Shown here: positions 1-7,603 of the stretch, in pieces
Position numbering within the stretch: position 1 is the stretch's first letter
Layout: every line of letters begins with the position of its first letter
NCBI GenBank assembly: GCA_013152625.1
Contig: JAADFY010000227.1
Span: 1-13,911, forward strand
Source of the DNA: Alphaproteobacteria bacterium
Lineage (GTDB): Bacteria > Pseudomonadota > Alphaproteobacteria > Rhizobiales > Devosiaceae
DNA length: 13,911 bases
Reading direction: 5' to 3'
Made by a program: the position numbers and the translations under genes
The notes under the pieces: model-generated
Seen by the model: only the letters and a program-made list of their open reading frames with translations
What the model was told of the DNA's origin: nothing
Database searches by the model: none

Positions 1-268
1 TGGCAAAATAAAACCGGTCGCAGAACTCTTTGTATTCAGGCCATTTCCGGTCAATGCGAAAGTCCTCAAGACTGGATTTGATTTCAACAATCCAGATCTC
101 GCCGCCCGGGCCGACCCCGACAATATCGGCCCGCCGGCCGCTGGCCAGCCCCACTTCGGCAAAACAGCACATATCAAACCTGGCGCGCAGCAAGCGCATG
201 ACCCCGCGCTGAACTTTTAGGGCGGTGGGCGACTGGCGTCCGTCATTAAAGGGTCCCGGTTCAACCAT
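1..268 (-). CDS. mmcB: MmcB family DNA repair protein, 3' end cut by window edge
   Basis: The first 89 codons of a minus-strand gene that continues past base 1. It starts at the ATG at 268-266. The protein reads MVEPGPFNDGRQSPTALKVQ at the start, then a GLASGRRADIVGV stretch, then GEIWIVEIKSSLEDFR and DRKWPEYKEFCDRFYFA. The pattern of acidic residue in RRAD, E-I-K in the next strand and the conserved RxDRKWPEY segment is that of the MmcB-like family (PF06319), which has a restriction-endonuclease-like PD-(D/E)xK core: D48 and E62-x-K64 are the likely metal-site residues. In Caulobacter, mmcB is an SOS-controlled gene linked to the ImuB/DnaE2 mutagenesis pathway and DNA repair. The start codon overlaps the end of the upstream MFS gene by 8 bases, so the two are probably translationally coupled. 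I saw no separate LexA site for it. Family call is good; the exact catalytic activity is inferred. Confidence 0.85.
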   Translation of the reverse strand, partial: MVEPGPFNDGRQSPTALKVQRGVMRLLRARFDMCCFAEVGLASGRRADIVGVGPGGEIWIVEIKSSLEDFRIDRKWPEYKEFCDRFYFA

Positions 269-1445
269 TGTCAGCCACCGCCCGGGCACCTGGCGCCTGT
301 CCGCTCACCAGAGATCTGGCGGTAAACCAGCTGATTAAGATCAGTGGCAAACACACGGCATAAACCGTTACGATGCCATAAGCCTCGGCCAGCCAGCCCA
401 GCATGGGCGGCCCGATCAGAAAGGCGCTGAAAGAAAGCTGGGCCAGTGCCGCCACATTGATCGCCGCCGGCCGGTCGGTGCGCTGGGCCGCCGCCGACAT
501 GGCGAGGGGAAAAATGCCGCTGGTCCCCGCCCCGATCAGCCCAAAGCCCAAAAGCGCAAAACCGGGGCCGGGGCCGAAAACCACCGCCAGGGCACCAACC
601 CCGAGGGTGACCACCATGACCCGCGCCACCGCCAACGGCCCATATCGCTGGACAAATCCGTCGGCAAAATATCGCACCGAGCCCTGCATGAAAGCTCCGA
701 TGGCCACCGCAAACCCGTTCAGAAACGGGGCCGTGCCCCATTGATCGCGCATGAATATGGCCGACCAGTCGGCCCCGGCCCCCTCCAGCAACATGGCCGA
801 CATGGTAAAGGTGACCAGAATGAGAATACCCGGCGTTGGTGAGGCGAAACGCGGTTTTTTCGTAACTTGCTTTACTGGCCGGTGGGGCGCCGCTTCAAAC
901 CGGCCCAGAACCAGGATCGTACCGAGCAGAATAACCGGCACCAACCCAAAAAGATGCAGGGTCGGGCTTATGGCAAAATTCTTGGCCAGGGCGCCGGTCA
1001 GCCCGGCGGCAAAGAAACCGAAACTCCAGAACGCATGGGCCCGGTTCATCACCCGCCTTCCTAAAGCAAATTCGGTCCGGTCCGCCTCCACATTGATGAT
1101 GATTTCGGTGGCCCCGATCAGCAATCCGCTGCCGAACAGGATCGCAAACAGCATGACCGGGCCGCCGGCAAGGGTAGCCAGCGCCTCGATCAGCCCGATC
1201 ATGGGAATGGCCGCGATCAGAGTGGGACGATAGCCAAACCGTTCGATCAGCGGGCCGGCAAATGTCAGGGCAACCAGCGTGCCGGCGCCGGGCCCGATCA
1301 GCGCCGCCCCCAGTGCCCCTTCGCCAATTCCAAGACCAAGTTGAATATCGCCAAGCCGGGGAAATATCCCCCCTAGTGCAAAGGCATAGACAAAAAACAT
1401 GCCATAAACCCGCACCTGGCGGGGCAATCGCGGCCCGAATTTCAT
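261..1445 (-). CDS. MFS transporter, YbjJ-like
   Basis: An integral membrane permease of the major facilitator superfamily, 394 residues from the start I prefer. Hydrophobic segments run almost continuously, with a polar central loop near residues 183-204 (AAPHRPVKQVTKKPRF) dividing the two six-helix halves. The first half begins RVYGMFFVYAFALGGIFPRL. The second half carries LLEGAGADWSAIFMRD at about residues 219-234, a motif typical of the YbjJ group of MFS proteins, and the loop between TM2 and TM3 has the MFS signature GPLIERFGYRP. Substrate is unknown. A longer reading frame opens at a TTG at 1523, but it adds 26 non-hydrophobic residues and has no ribosome binding site, whereas the ATG at 1445 is preceded by AGGAAA six bases away. 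The 3' end overlaps mmcB by 8 bases. It lies 143 bases downstream of the chemoreceptor gene, with terminator-like structures in between, so it is probably transcribed on its own. Confidence 0.9.
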   Translation of the reverse strand: MKFGPRLPRQVRVYGMFFVYAFALGGIFPRLGDIQLGLGIGEGALGAALIGPGAGTLVALTFAGPLIERFGYRPTLIAAIPMIGLIEALATLAGGPVMLFAILFGSGLLIGATEIIINVEADRTEFALGRRVMNRAHAFWSFGFFAAGLTGALAKNFAISPTLHLFGLVPVILLGTILVLGRFEAAPHRPVKQVTKKPRFASPTPGILILVTFTMSAMLLEGAGADWSAIFMRDQWGTAPFLNGFAVAIGAFMQGSVRYFADGFVQRYGPLAVARVMVVTLGVGALAVVFGPGPGFALLGFGLIGAGTSGIFPLAMSAAAQRTDRPAAINVAALAQLSFSAFLIGPPMLGWLAEAYGIVTVYAVCLPLILISWFTARSLVSGQAPGARAVADNG

Positions 1446-1451
1446 GGATCG

Positions 1452-1457
1452 TTTCCT
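1452..1457 (-). promoter_or_regulatory. ribosome binding site that decides the MFS start
   Basis: On the minus strand AGGAAA stands six bases before the ATG at 1445. The upstream TTG at 1523, which would give a 420-residue protein, has nothing similar before it. This favours the shorter 394-residue product. Confidence 0.6.
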
Positions 1458-1532
1458 GGTGGCGCCGGCGGCAAGGCACGTCAAATCGAATTGAGGGTCA
1501 CCTAACGCTGCCAGCCCCGCCAAGGCAATGGT

Positions 1533-1559
1533 CCCGGGCGTGTTTGGTGCCCGCCCGGG
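1533..1559. repeat. 8-bp perfect inverted repeat with 11-base loop
   Basis: CCCGGGCG at 1533-1540 is matched by CGCCCGGG at 1552-1559, leaving an 11-base spacer. It sits in the gap between the chemoreceptor stop and the MFS start. It could form a strong GC hairpin in the minus-strand transcript and back up the small terminator just before it, but no T run follows it on either strand, so its role is open. Confidence 0.5.
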
Positions 1560-1567
1560 TGCCTGGT

Positions 1568-1585
1568 AAAAAAGGCCGATGGCCC
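1568..1585 (-). terminator. possible short Rho-independent terminator after the chemoreceptor gene
   Basis: Immediately after the chemoreceptor stop codon the minus strand reads GGGCC, ATC, GGCC and then six T (plus-strand A run 1568-1573). The stem is only four GC pairs, five with a G-U pair, and the loop three bases. The position right after the stop supports it; the short stem argues against high efficiency. Confidence 0.35.
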
Positions 1586-1588
1586 GTT

Positions 1589-3712
1589 CTATGCCGCTGC
1601 CACCTCGTCCAGGAATGTATCGACCGTTTTACGCAGGGACTGGGCCTGCCGTGCCACATCGCCCGCCGCCATATGTACCTGAGCGGCGCTTTGGGTGGTC
1701 TCGCTTACGGAAGCGGTCACCTCTTCGATGGAACCGGCCACGGTCTGGGTGCCTGCTGCCGCCTGGGCGACGCTTTGGGAAATTTCTGCTGTCGCCGCCC
1801 CCTGCTGTTCCACCGCAGAGGCAATGGAGGCGGTATAGGAGTTTACTTCGGCCATGGTCGTGGCAATTTCCTCAATGGCTCCCACCACATCGGTGGTGGA
1901 GGCCTGTATATCGGCGATCTGGGAGGAAATTTCTTCCGTGGCGCTGGCGGTCTGGCTGGCAAGGGATTTTACCTCGGTGGCAACCACGGCAAAGCCTTTG
2001 CCCATTTCTCCCGCCCGCGCCGCTTCAATCGACGTATTCAAGGCCAGCAGGTTGGTCTGTTCGGCAATATCCTGAATGAGTTCGATCACATCGCCGATCT
2101 TTTTGGCGGCGTTGGCCAAAGAGGTGACCTTGTCGTTGGTGGTCCGGGTGGCGACCGTTGCCTCGTTGACGATGTTGTTGGTTTTTGAGACCTGCCGCGA
2201 AATCTCTTCGATGGAAGTGGCCAGTTCCTCGGCGGCAGCAGCAACCGCCTGCACGTTCTGTGATGCTTCCTGGGAGGCCCCCGCCGCCGCATTGGCCTGA
2301 CCGGTCGTGGATTTTGCCACTTCGGTCAGCGAGGTCGCCGTCTGGTTCATTTGTTCGGAATTGTCAGAGACGGTTTTTAACGCGGCGGTAGCGGCCTGGC
2401 GGAACTCCCCGATGAGCCCTTCAACCTTGGACTGGCGGGAGGCTGCGGCCTTTTGCGCCCCTTCACTTTTGCTTTCCAGCCGGACCCGTTCCAGTCCGTT
2501 GATTTTGAATATCTCCACCGCGCGGGCCATCTGGCCCAATTCATCCCGGCCGGCGGTGCCGGCAATGTCTATATCAAACCTGCCCGAAGCCATTTCAGTC
2601 ATGGTGGTGGTCAGCCGGTTGATGGGCCGCAAAATCGAGCGGGAAATGACCACAACCAGTATGATGGAGAGAAAAAGGGCGCCAAGAACAAACATCAGTT
2701 CGCGCCACAGTTCGCTTCCCTGGCGTTCGGCAATGCCGGAGCTTACATTCAGCAGCCGCTGCGCCACGTCCGTTTCAACCGATTTCATCAACTCCAATCG
2801 TGCCGTGGCCGCCTCGAACCATTCCGTGGTGGTGACCGTCCCGGCACCGGGGTCAAACGCCAGCGCGCTGATCACTTCGCGCAGCGCAGTCACGCGATCA
2901 AATTCCCGGGAGCCGGTTACCCCGCGCCAGTCTGCGGTCATCTTTTCGTCACCAAAGGTGGAAATCTGCGCTTCAAATGTTACCTGCCGGGCTCTGAAGC
3001 CAACCAGTGGCAGCAAGGTGCGCTGGCCGGGATCATTCAAAAACCTTACCCCCGCGGCCCGTTCCAGACCCGATTGTTCCATGGCCTCCACCAGTGCCAG
3101 ATGGGCCTTTGCCAGTGTCGACAGCCCGTGATCGTCGATGTCCTCGCCGGACAGTTCCATGGCCCAGATGACGGCGCCAATCAGTCCGGTATAGCTCGCA
3201 CCCGCCTGGGCGGACAGGGTCTGGTCAACGCTGGCGCGCACCTCTGCCAGTTCATCCAGGCCCCGGCGCACCTCTTTCATGCGTTGTTCAAATTCGGCAG
3301 TACGGGCCGCCAGGGGCAGGCCTTCGAGGTTCCCAAGCAGTGTTTTTACCCTTTGGTCGGTATTGTCCCGGGCCCGGGACAGTTCGGTGTCAAAGTTCTG
3401 CCCGCGCGCTCCGATATAGCGCGCGGTATTTCCGCGCTCCACCGCCACACCCTGGATCAGGTTCGCCAGATCCGGCACCAGCCCGACCTGAGCAACAGTG
3501 CGTTCACTGTCAGCGAGGCGGGCCAGGCGCTCCAGCCCCACCTCGGCTGCCAGCGCTACCGCCACAAGGGCCGGCACCAGGCACAGGTATAGTATTCGCA
3601 TTTTCAGGGAGGTCAGAGCTGCAAGTCCTTTGCCGACCACCCCTGTTTTGCCCCCGTTGCTACCCGCCTGACCCCCACCCTTCAGGTTGTCGCCTTTTAG
3701 TTCCCTGGTCAT
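1589..3712 (-). CDS. methyl-accepting chemotaxis protein with NIT-like sensor domain
   Basis: A 707-residue transmembrane chemoreceptor that signals to CheA/CheW. A short Gly/Lys-rich cytoplasmic N-terminus precedes TM1 (about 39-58). The periplasmic region (about 60-337) is largely helical and resembles the nitrate/nitrite-sensing NIT domain, with IQGVAVERGNTARYIGARGQ near 86-105 and an arginine-rich helix after it. TM2 is at about 338-357, followed by HAMP (about 358-410, SRSILRPINRLTTTMTEMAS), then the long methylated coiled coil. The highly conserved hairpin tip is present as IAEQTNLLALNTSIEAARAG around 549-568, then EMGKGFAVVATEVKSLA. There is no C-terminal NWETF-type tether for CheR/CheB; the protein ends TVDTFLDEVAAA. 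The ATG at 3712 has AAGGGG six bases upstream. No other chemotaxis genes are in view, so it is an orphan receptor. The ligand is inferred only from the domain resemblance. Confidence 0.94.
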   Translation of the reverse strand: MTRELKGDNLKGGGQAGSNGGKTGVVGKGLAALTSLKMRILYLCLVPALVAVALAAEVGLERLARLADSERTVAQVGLVPDLANLIQGVAVERGNTARYIGARGQNFDTELSRARDNTDQRVKTLLGNLEGLPLAARTAEFEQRMKEVRRGLDELAEVRASVDQTLSAQAGASYTGLIGAVIWAMELSGEDIDDHGLSTLAKAHLALVEAMEQSGLERAAGVRFLNDPGQRTLLPLVGFRARQVTFEAQISTFGDEKMTADWRGVTGSREFDRVTALREVISALAFDPGAGTVTTTEWFEAATARLELMKSVETDVAQRLLNVSSGIAERQGSELWRELMFVLGALFLSIILVVVISRSILRPINRLTTTMTEMASGRFDIDIAGTAGRDELGQMARAVEIFKINGLERVRLESKSEGAQKAAASRQSKVEGLIGEFRQAATAALKTVSDNSEQMNQTATSLTEVAKSTTGQANAAAGASQEASQNVQAVAAAAEELATSIEEISRQVSKTNNIVNEATVATRTTNDKVTSLANAAKKIGDVIELIQDIAEQTNLLALNTSIEAARAGEMGKGFAVVATEVKSLASQTASATEEISSQIADIQASTTDVVGAIEEIATTMAEVNSYTASIASAVEQQGAATAEISQSVAQAAAGTQTVAGSIEEVTASVSETTQSAAQVHMAAGDVARQAQSLRKTVDTFLDEVAAA

Positions 3713-3961
3713 TTCCTGCCCCTTTTGGATCCACCCGGGCGAAAATCCTGGCCCGGAGCGTGCCCCGATCTTGCAAAACCAAGGTTAATCGACGGCTCGA
3801 ACAACCATGGGGGCAAGCGCGTACCTTTGTCCCGCCCGGGCCGTTTTGCGGGCCCCCGGCATTTGGGGAAGACAATTTGCCGCCAAGGGTTCCACAAATG
3901 GCCAAAATCGCCCATTACTTGACTAGGGATAAAGTGGCGGGGGCGCCTCGGAGGGACGATC
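3713..3961. other. divergent intergenic spacer between chemoreceptor and secreted protein genes
   Basis: This 249-bp gap must hold the promoters of both flanking genes. I see a TTGACT at 3919-3924 on the plus strand but no convincing -10 at the right distance. A 5-bp GC stem (GGGCC ... GGCCC) flanks a T-rich loop near 3835-3852. I found no recognisable sigma-54 or sigma-28 element for the chemoreceptor and no hidden gene. Confidence 0.4.
3950..3955 (+). promoter_or_regulatory. ribosome binding site of the 844-residue secreted protein
   Basis: GGAGGG lies six bases before the ATG at 3962. It is one of the best Shine-Dalgarno matches in the window and fixes the start so that the signal peptide is at the very N-terminus. 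Confidence 0.7.
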
Positions 3962-6496
3962 ATGAACTATATTCGCCAAATCGCAGTCACGCTGGTCAGC
4001 GCCATCCTGTTTCTCGGCGGGTTGGCCGGCGCCGCCATTGCCCAGACCCGAATTCTGACCATTGAACTCAGGCCCGCCGGGACCGAACTGGCCGCGGTGT
4101 TTTTCAATGGCCGCCAGGGACGCATCCTGACCACCACCGGTGCCTTAAATTTCATCAGCGTTGATGATGGCGGCGGCGGTTTTCAGTGCCAGAACTCCAT
4201 AGCGATCTCCACCGAGGGCGGGCAAACCGCCAGTCAGCGTTTCAACGTGTGCGAAAGCAACTGGCAGATCGGGTTTGATCTGGGCAACCCGGGGGCCGGG
4301 GCCGGCGTGCGCACCATCACCTTGCTGCCGGCGGACCCCGAAGTCCGACTGCTTGCCCTTTCCCTTGATGGCACCCCGCAACCTTTTACCGCCACCGCCG
4401 CCAACAACCGGGTTCGCTTCGACATCCGCCGGGGGCCGTCCGGATTTAATTGCACCCGGGAGGTGGAGGCCCTGTTATCGAATGGCGAGACCTATTCGCG
4501 GGTGACGGATTTATGCGCGAACGATGGCGAAGTCATCATCGATAGCGCCGCGGTGGGCTTTTATGAGGTCCTTGTTGTGCGTACACCGCCGCCGGGCCGG
4601 ATCACCGGGGTTTCCATAGAAGGGGTGAACACGGAGATTTTCGCGGTTCTCGCTGACGGAGTGCGGGTGCGCATTTTCGCCAATGATGACGGGATTAACT
4701 GTAACGCCAACCTGCAAATCTCATTCGCGGACGGTTCAACGGCCCGGTCCGAAGTCAATCTGTGTGAAGCAGATTTCGATATTTCGGTGGGTCCTGCCGC
4801 GCCGGTGGACCAATATGACACCGACATCGAGGTGGGGGCGCCCAATCGCTGGCGCTTTGTGGCATCAGATGATCCCGCCGTTGCCGCCCGGCTCTATTAT
4901 GATCGCGAGGGCCGGCGCACTCCGGCATTTGCCGCCACCTGCCTGCCCGGCGCCGCCCGGGCCGACCTCTATTTCGCAGCCATGCCGCAAAGAGGGGCCG
5001 CCGGCGCCCGGCGTTCACTTTCGCTGAGTGCGGGAAGTTTTTCCTCGACCCTGCCGGGGGAGACCGGCAATCTGGCGGGCACCTCCGCCAGCCGCGTGCC
5101 AGCCATGCACTTGCGGACCAGTTCGGGCCTGTGGGCGGGGATGATCGCCGGTCTGGAATTTGAAGTGATCGCTGATGATCGTGACCGGGTAAACTATTCC
5201 CTGCGCGGCAGCGCCGGCCCGGTTCGCGCCTTTGTGGCCAACTGCAACGAGGTTCCCCGGCCCACCGGCCCGCCGGTTTCCGGTGACGTGAGTGGCGATA
5301 ATTCCCTTTCATGGTCCTATGCCGCCGCTACCGCCAATCGGCCTCCCCGGCTGGTTTTTGGCAATGCCGAGGGCAGCCGTATCGGTCTTGAAGCCGTATG
5401 CGGCGTGAATGATGGCGCCACACAGATCGCCATTTATGCCATGCCGCCCCGGCTGGCGCCCAATGTGAACGCCCAGGTGGGCTGGAACGCCGGCGGCCCG
5501 TGGGTTGGCAATTTGCCCGTGCGCACCCGGACGGTTCAGGGGGCCGAATGGGGGGCGGTGCCCATGGCAAGCCCGGCGTTAAACGACAGCTTTTTTACCG
5601 GGCTGATCGCTGGCAGCACCATAACCTTAAGCTACAATGGCACCCAGACGACCCGCTTTTCCCTTCGGGGCAGCGCCGCGCCGGTGCGCAATTTCCTTGC
5701 CGCCTGCCGGTTTGTGTCCAACGAACAGTTCGTGCCCGGCCCGGACCATCCTGATAACGGCAATCAGGGCAATCTGGGTCAGAACGGGGGCGGCGGAGGT
5801 GACGACCCGGGAGTTGGTCTGGCCCTTGACGCGTTTCGCGCCATGTTCGAGTTGTTTCAAAGTGCCCAGCAGAACCCGCCGGCCAACCCCGGTGGTGGCG
5901 GTGGCGGCGGTGGCGGTGGCGGCGGTGGCGCTCCGGCCCCTGATCCGGCAGAAATTGCTTTGGCGGATTATGCGGCCAGACCGGCCTACACCTGTGCTAT
6001 CCGGCAAAACCTTGGCACACCGACCGGGGTGGCGACGCGAACCAAATTTCGCAACAACCGCAACAATCCCGCTCGCCTGTTTTCGCGCAGCACCGGCACC
6101 GGCCGGGCGCTGGTGACAACTATTGCCCCCGGGTCCAGTGCAACGGTGAACACCACCATGGGCCAGGGTTGGGAAATTACCAATCTGGCGGGCCGGTGCC
6201 TGACAACCTTTGTTTCGCCGCGCCGGGCTTCGGAAATGGTGATCATGCGGAATGTGGGTCAGCCCGACCCCAATGTTACCGCACGGACTTATGTGTGTGG
6301 CGACGGTTCCGAGGTTGCCGTGCTCCATGAACCGGGGCGCAACCGGGCGCTGGTGGCCGATACCTATCCGGTGCAACTGATCACCAATGATCGCGGCCAG
6401 CGATATGTCTGGGGGGCGAGCAGCGCCGTGTTTGACGATGCAAACCTTAAAATGTGGGTCCGGGGGGACGTGGTGCTTAACTGCCGGGCGCCTTAA
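3962..6496 (+). CDS. large secreted multidomain protein with Cys-pair repeats and VHL-like/MliC-like C-terminus
   Basis: An 844-residue exported protein I cannot assign to a known whole-length family. Residues 1-27 are a Sec signal peptide (hydrophobic TLVSAILFLGGLAGA, likely cleavage AIA|QT). Three tandem repeats follow (about 28-108, 117-194, 212-277). Each ends in a G-F/I-x-C ... V-x-L-C block with two cysteines exactly 21 residues apart (C76/C97, C164/C185, C247/C268), which suggests a disulfide per unit. Two copies of a second module (about 296-428 and 460-582) share cysteines about 101-102 apart and the motif SLRGSAxPVRxFxAxC. A Gly/Asn/Asp-rich linker with a short helix and 13 consecutive glycines (644-656) leads to the C-terminal part. 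Residues 690-753 (TKFRNNRNNPARLF, IAPGSSATVNTTMGQGWEIT) resemble a VHL beta-domain. Residues 775-841 (TYVCGDGSEVAV, RGQRY, WVRGD, final Cys) resemble an MliC lysozyme-inhibitor fold. No lipobox, sortase signal or TM anchor. It is probably periplasmic or extracellular and monocistronic; the function is unknown. Confidence 0.85.
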   Translation: MNYIRQIAVTLVSAILFLGGLAGAAIAQTRILTIELRPAGTELAAVFFNGRQGRILTTTGALNFISVDDGGGGFQCQNSIAISTEGGQTASQRFNVCESNWQIGFDLGNPGAGAGVRTITLLPADPEVRLLALSLDGTPQPFTATAANNRVRFDIRRGPSGFNCTREVEALLSNGETYSRVTDLCANDGEVIIDSAAVGFYEVLVVRTPPPGRITGVSIEGVNTEIFAVLADGVRVRIFANDDGINCNANLQISFADGSTARSEVNLCEADFDISVGPAAPVDQYDTDIEVGAPNRWRFVASDDPAVAARLYYDREGRRTPAFAATCLPGAARADLYFAAMPQRGAAGARRSLSLSAGSFSSTLPGETGNLAGTSASRVPAMHLRTSSGLWAGMIAGLEFEVIADDRDRVNYSLRGSAGPVRAFVANCNEVPRPTGPPVSGDVSGDNSLSWSYAAATANRPPRLVFGNAEGSRIGLEAVCGVNDGATQIAIYAMPPRLAPNVNAQVGWNAGGPWVGNLPVRTRTVQGAEWGAVPMASPALNDSFFTGLIAGSTITLSYNGTQTTRFSLRGSAAPVRNFLAACRFVSNEQFVPGPDHPDNGNQGNLGQNGGGGGDDPGVGLALDAFRAMFELFQSAQQNPPANPGGGGGGGGGGGGGAPAPDPAEIALADYAARPAYTCAIRQNLGTPTGVATRTKFRNNRNNPARLFSRSTGTGRALVTTIAPGSSATVNTTMGQGWEITNLAGRCLTTFVSPRRASEMVIMRNVGQPDPNVTARTYVCGDGSEVAVLHEPGRNRALVADTYPVQLITNDRGQRYVWGASSAVFDDANLKMWVRGDVVLNCRAP
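5891..5929 (+). repeat. GGN tandem repeat coding for 13 glycines
   Basis: Thirteen glycine codons, all GGT or GGC in a quasi-regular order, form a low-complexity flexible linker between the repeat half and the C-terminal domains of the secreted protein. Such tracts can vary in length between strains by slippage in multiples of three without breaking the frame. Confidence 0.85.
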
Positions 6497-6505
6497 AGGG
6501 CGTCC

Positions 6506-7555
6506 CTAACTTAGAGGCGACATTTCGCGCCAGCATGGCACCACATCACCGGGCGCCGGAGTCGCCTCAAACACCGCGCGGGCTATGGCCCGCGACAGGC
6601 ACACCGCCGCCCCGTGCCCGATCTCGAGCACATCGGCAAGCGGGTTTTTAAGGGGGTACGCCCCGGTGGAGACCGCAAAAACCAGATCACCGTCCACCGG
6701 GGTATGGGCGGGGCAGATTGCGCGGGCAATGCCGTCCTGCGCTGCCACCGCCACCCGTTTGGCCTGGGTTTTTGTCAGGCAGGCGTTGGTGGCGACAATG
6801 CCCAGTGTTGTATTGGCCCCCGGAGCAAGCATATCGAGCTTGGTCACCACGGTTTGTGCAAATGGAATTGCGGCGATTGCCGGACCCAACCCGCCAAACT
6901 CGGACCCCATTTCAAATGGTGCCGCCCAGAAATTCGGCCCGGTGCCAACCGTTACCCGCCCGGTGGGATTGACCGCCACCAGCGCGCCGATGGTTATGCC
7001 GCTGGCCAACACCAAAGAGGCCGATCCCAGCCCGCCTTTCAGGTTGGCGGTGGTGGCGCCCGTGCCCGCGCCGACACTGCCTAGCGCGAACTGCGCTTCC
7101 CGCTGATCAAAAGCGGCCGCCAGAGCCTGTTCTCCAAGGGCGTGGTAGGGGTTGGTTGACCAGTTCTTGTCGCCGCCGTTAATGAGATCAAACAGGATCG
7201 CCGAGGGCACGATGGGCACCCGCGCCGGCCCGACCTGAAACCCGCGCCCGGCCCGGGCCAGGGCATCCGCTACCGCCCCCGCCGCCGCAAGCCCGAAGGC
7301 CGAACCACCAGCAAGGACAAGGGCATCGACGGCCTCAACCGCCCGGTCGGGGGACAAAAGATCGGTTTCCCGGGTGCCCGGCGCGCCGCCCATAATATCA
7401 ACAGCGGCAACAAACGGTCGGTCGCCGAGCAAAACCGTTACCCCCGACTTCAAGCCCGCATCACCGGCATTGCCCACCCGAAGCCCGGCAATATCGGTGA
7501 TCAGGTTTTGCGGGCCGCTGGGGTTGTCTATGGCGGATTTTTCAGTTTTGGACAT
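6506..7555 (-). CDS. P1 family peptidase / NylC-like N-terminal nucleophile hydrolase (S58)
   Basis: A 349-residue member of the DmpA/NylC superfamily of self-cleaving N-terminal-nucleophile amidohydrolases. Conserved family segments are visible in order: ITDIAGLRVGNA (about 19-30), DIMGGAPGTRETDLLSP (53-69), VDALVLAGGSAFGLAAA (76-92), GSVGAGTGATTANLKGGLGS (159-178), GALVAVNPTGRV (190-201), and GANTTLGIVATNACLTK (246-262). The last carries the predicted autocleavage bond Asn248-Thr249, giving an alpha chain of about 248 and a beta chain of 101 residues with Thr249 as nucleophile. The Asn-Thr junction is like NylC rather than the Gly-Ser of DmpA. The family cleaves small amides and N-terminal residues from peptides; the physiological substrate here is unknown. 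No signal peptide, so cytoplasmic. The start ATG at 7555 has only a weak GGGA upstream. It converges on the secreted-protein gene with 9 bases between the stops and is divergent from the hydrolase relic. Confidence 0.92.
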   Translation of the reverse strand: MSKTEKSAIDNPSGPQNLITDIAGLRVGNAGDAGLKSGVTVLLGDRPFVAAVDIMGGAPGTRETDLLSPDRAVEAVDALVLAGGSAFGLAAAGAVADALARAGRGFQVGPARVPIVPSAILFDLINGGDKNWSTNPYHALGEQALAAAFDQREAQFALGSVGAGTGATTANLKGGLGSASLVLASGITIGALVAVNPTGRVTVGTGPNFWAAPFEMGSEFGGLGPAIAAIPFAQTVVTKLDMLAPGANTTLGIVATNACLTKTQAKRVAVAAQDGIARAICPAHTPVDGDLVFAVSTGAYPLKNPLADVLEIGHGAAVCLSRAIARAVFEATPAPGDVVPCWREMSPLS

Positions 7556-7603
7556 TGTGGTTTCCCGCCGATATTTGTCGGTGCCGATTGTCGCTGGCCA
7601 CTG

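Noticed and set aside
2453..3592. 379-codon plus-strand frame inside the chemoreceptor gene
   Set aside because: Antisense to a clearly real chemoreceptor; composition is His/Gly/Pro/Gln-rich as expected from reading its complement.
5627..6376. Long minus-strand open frame opposite the secreted protein
   Set aside because: GC-rich antisense shadow with no recognisable domain. The plus strand has signal peptide, repeats and ribosome binding site.
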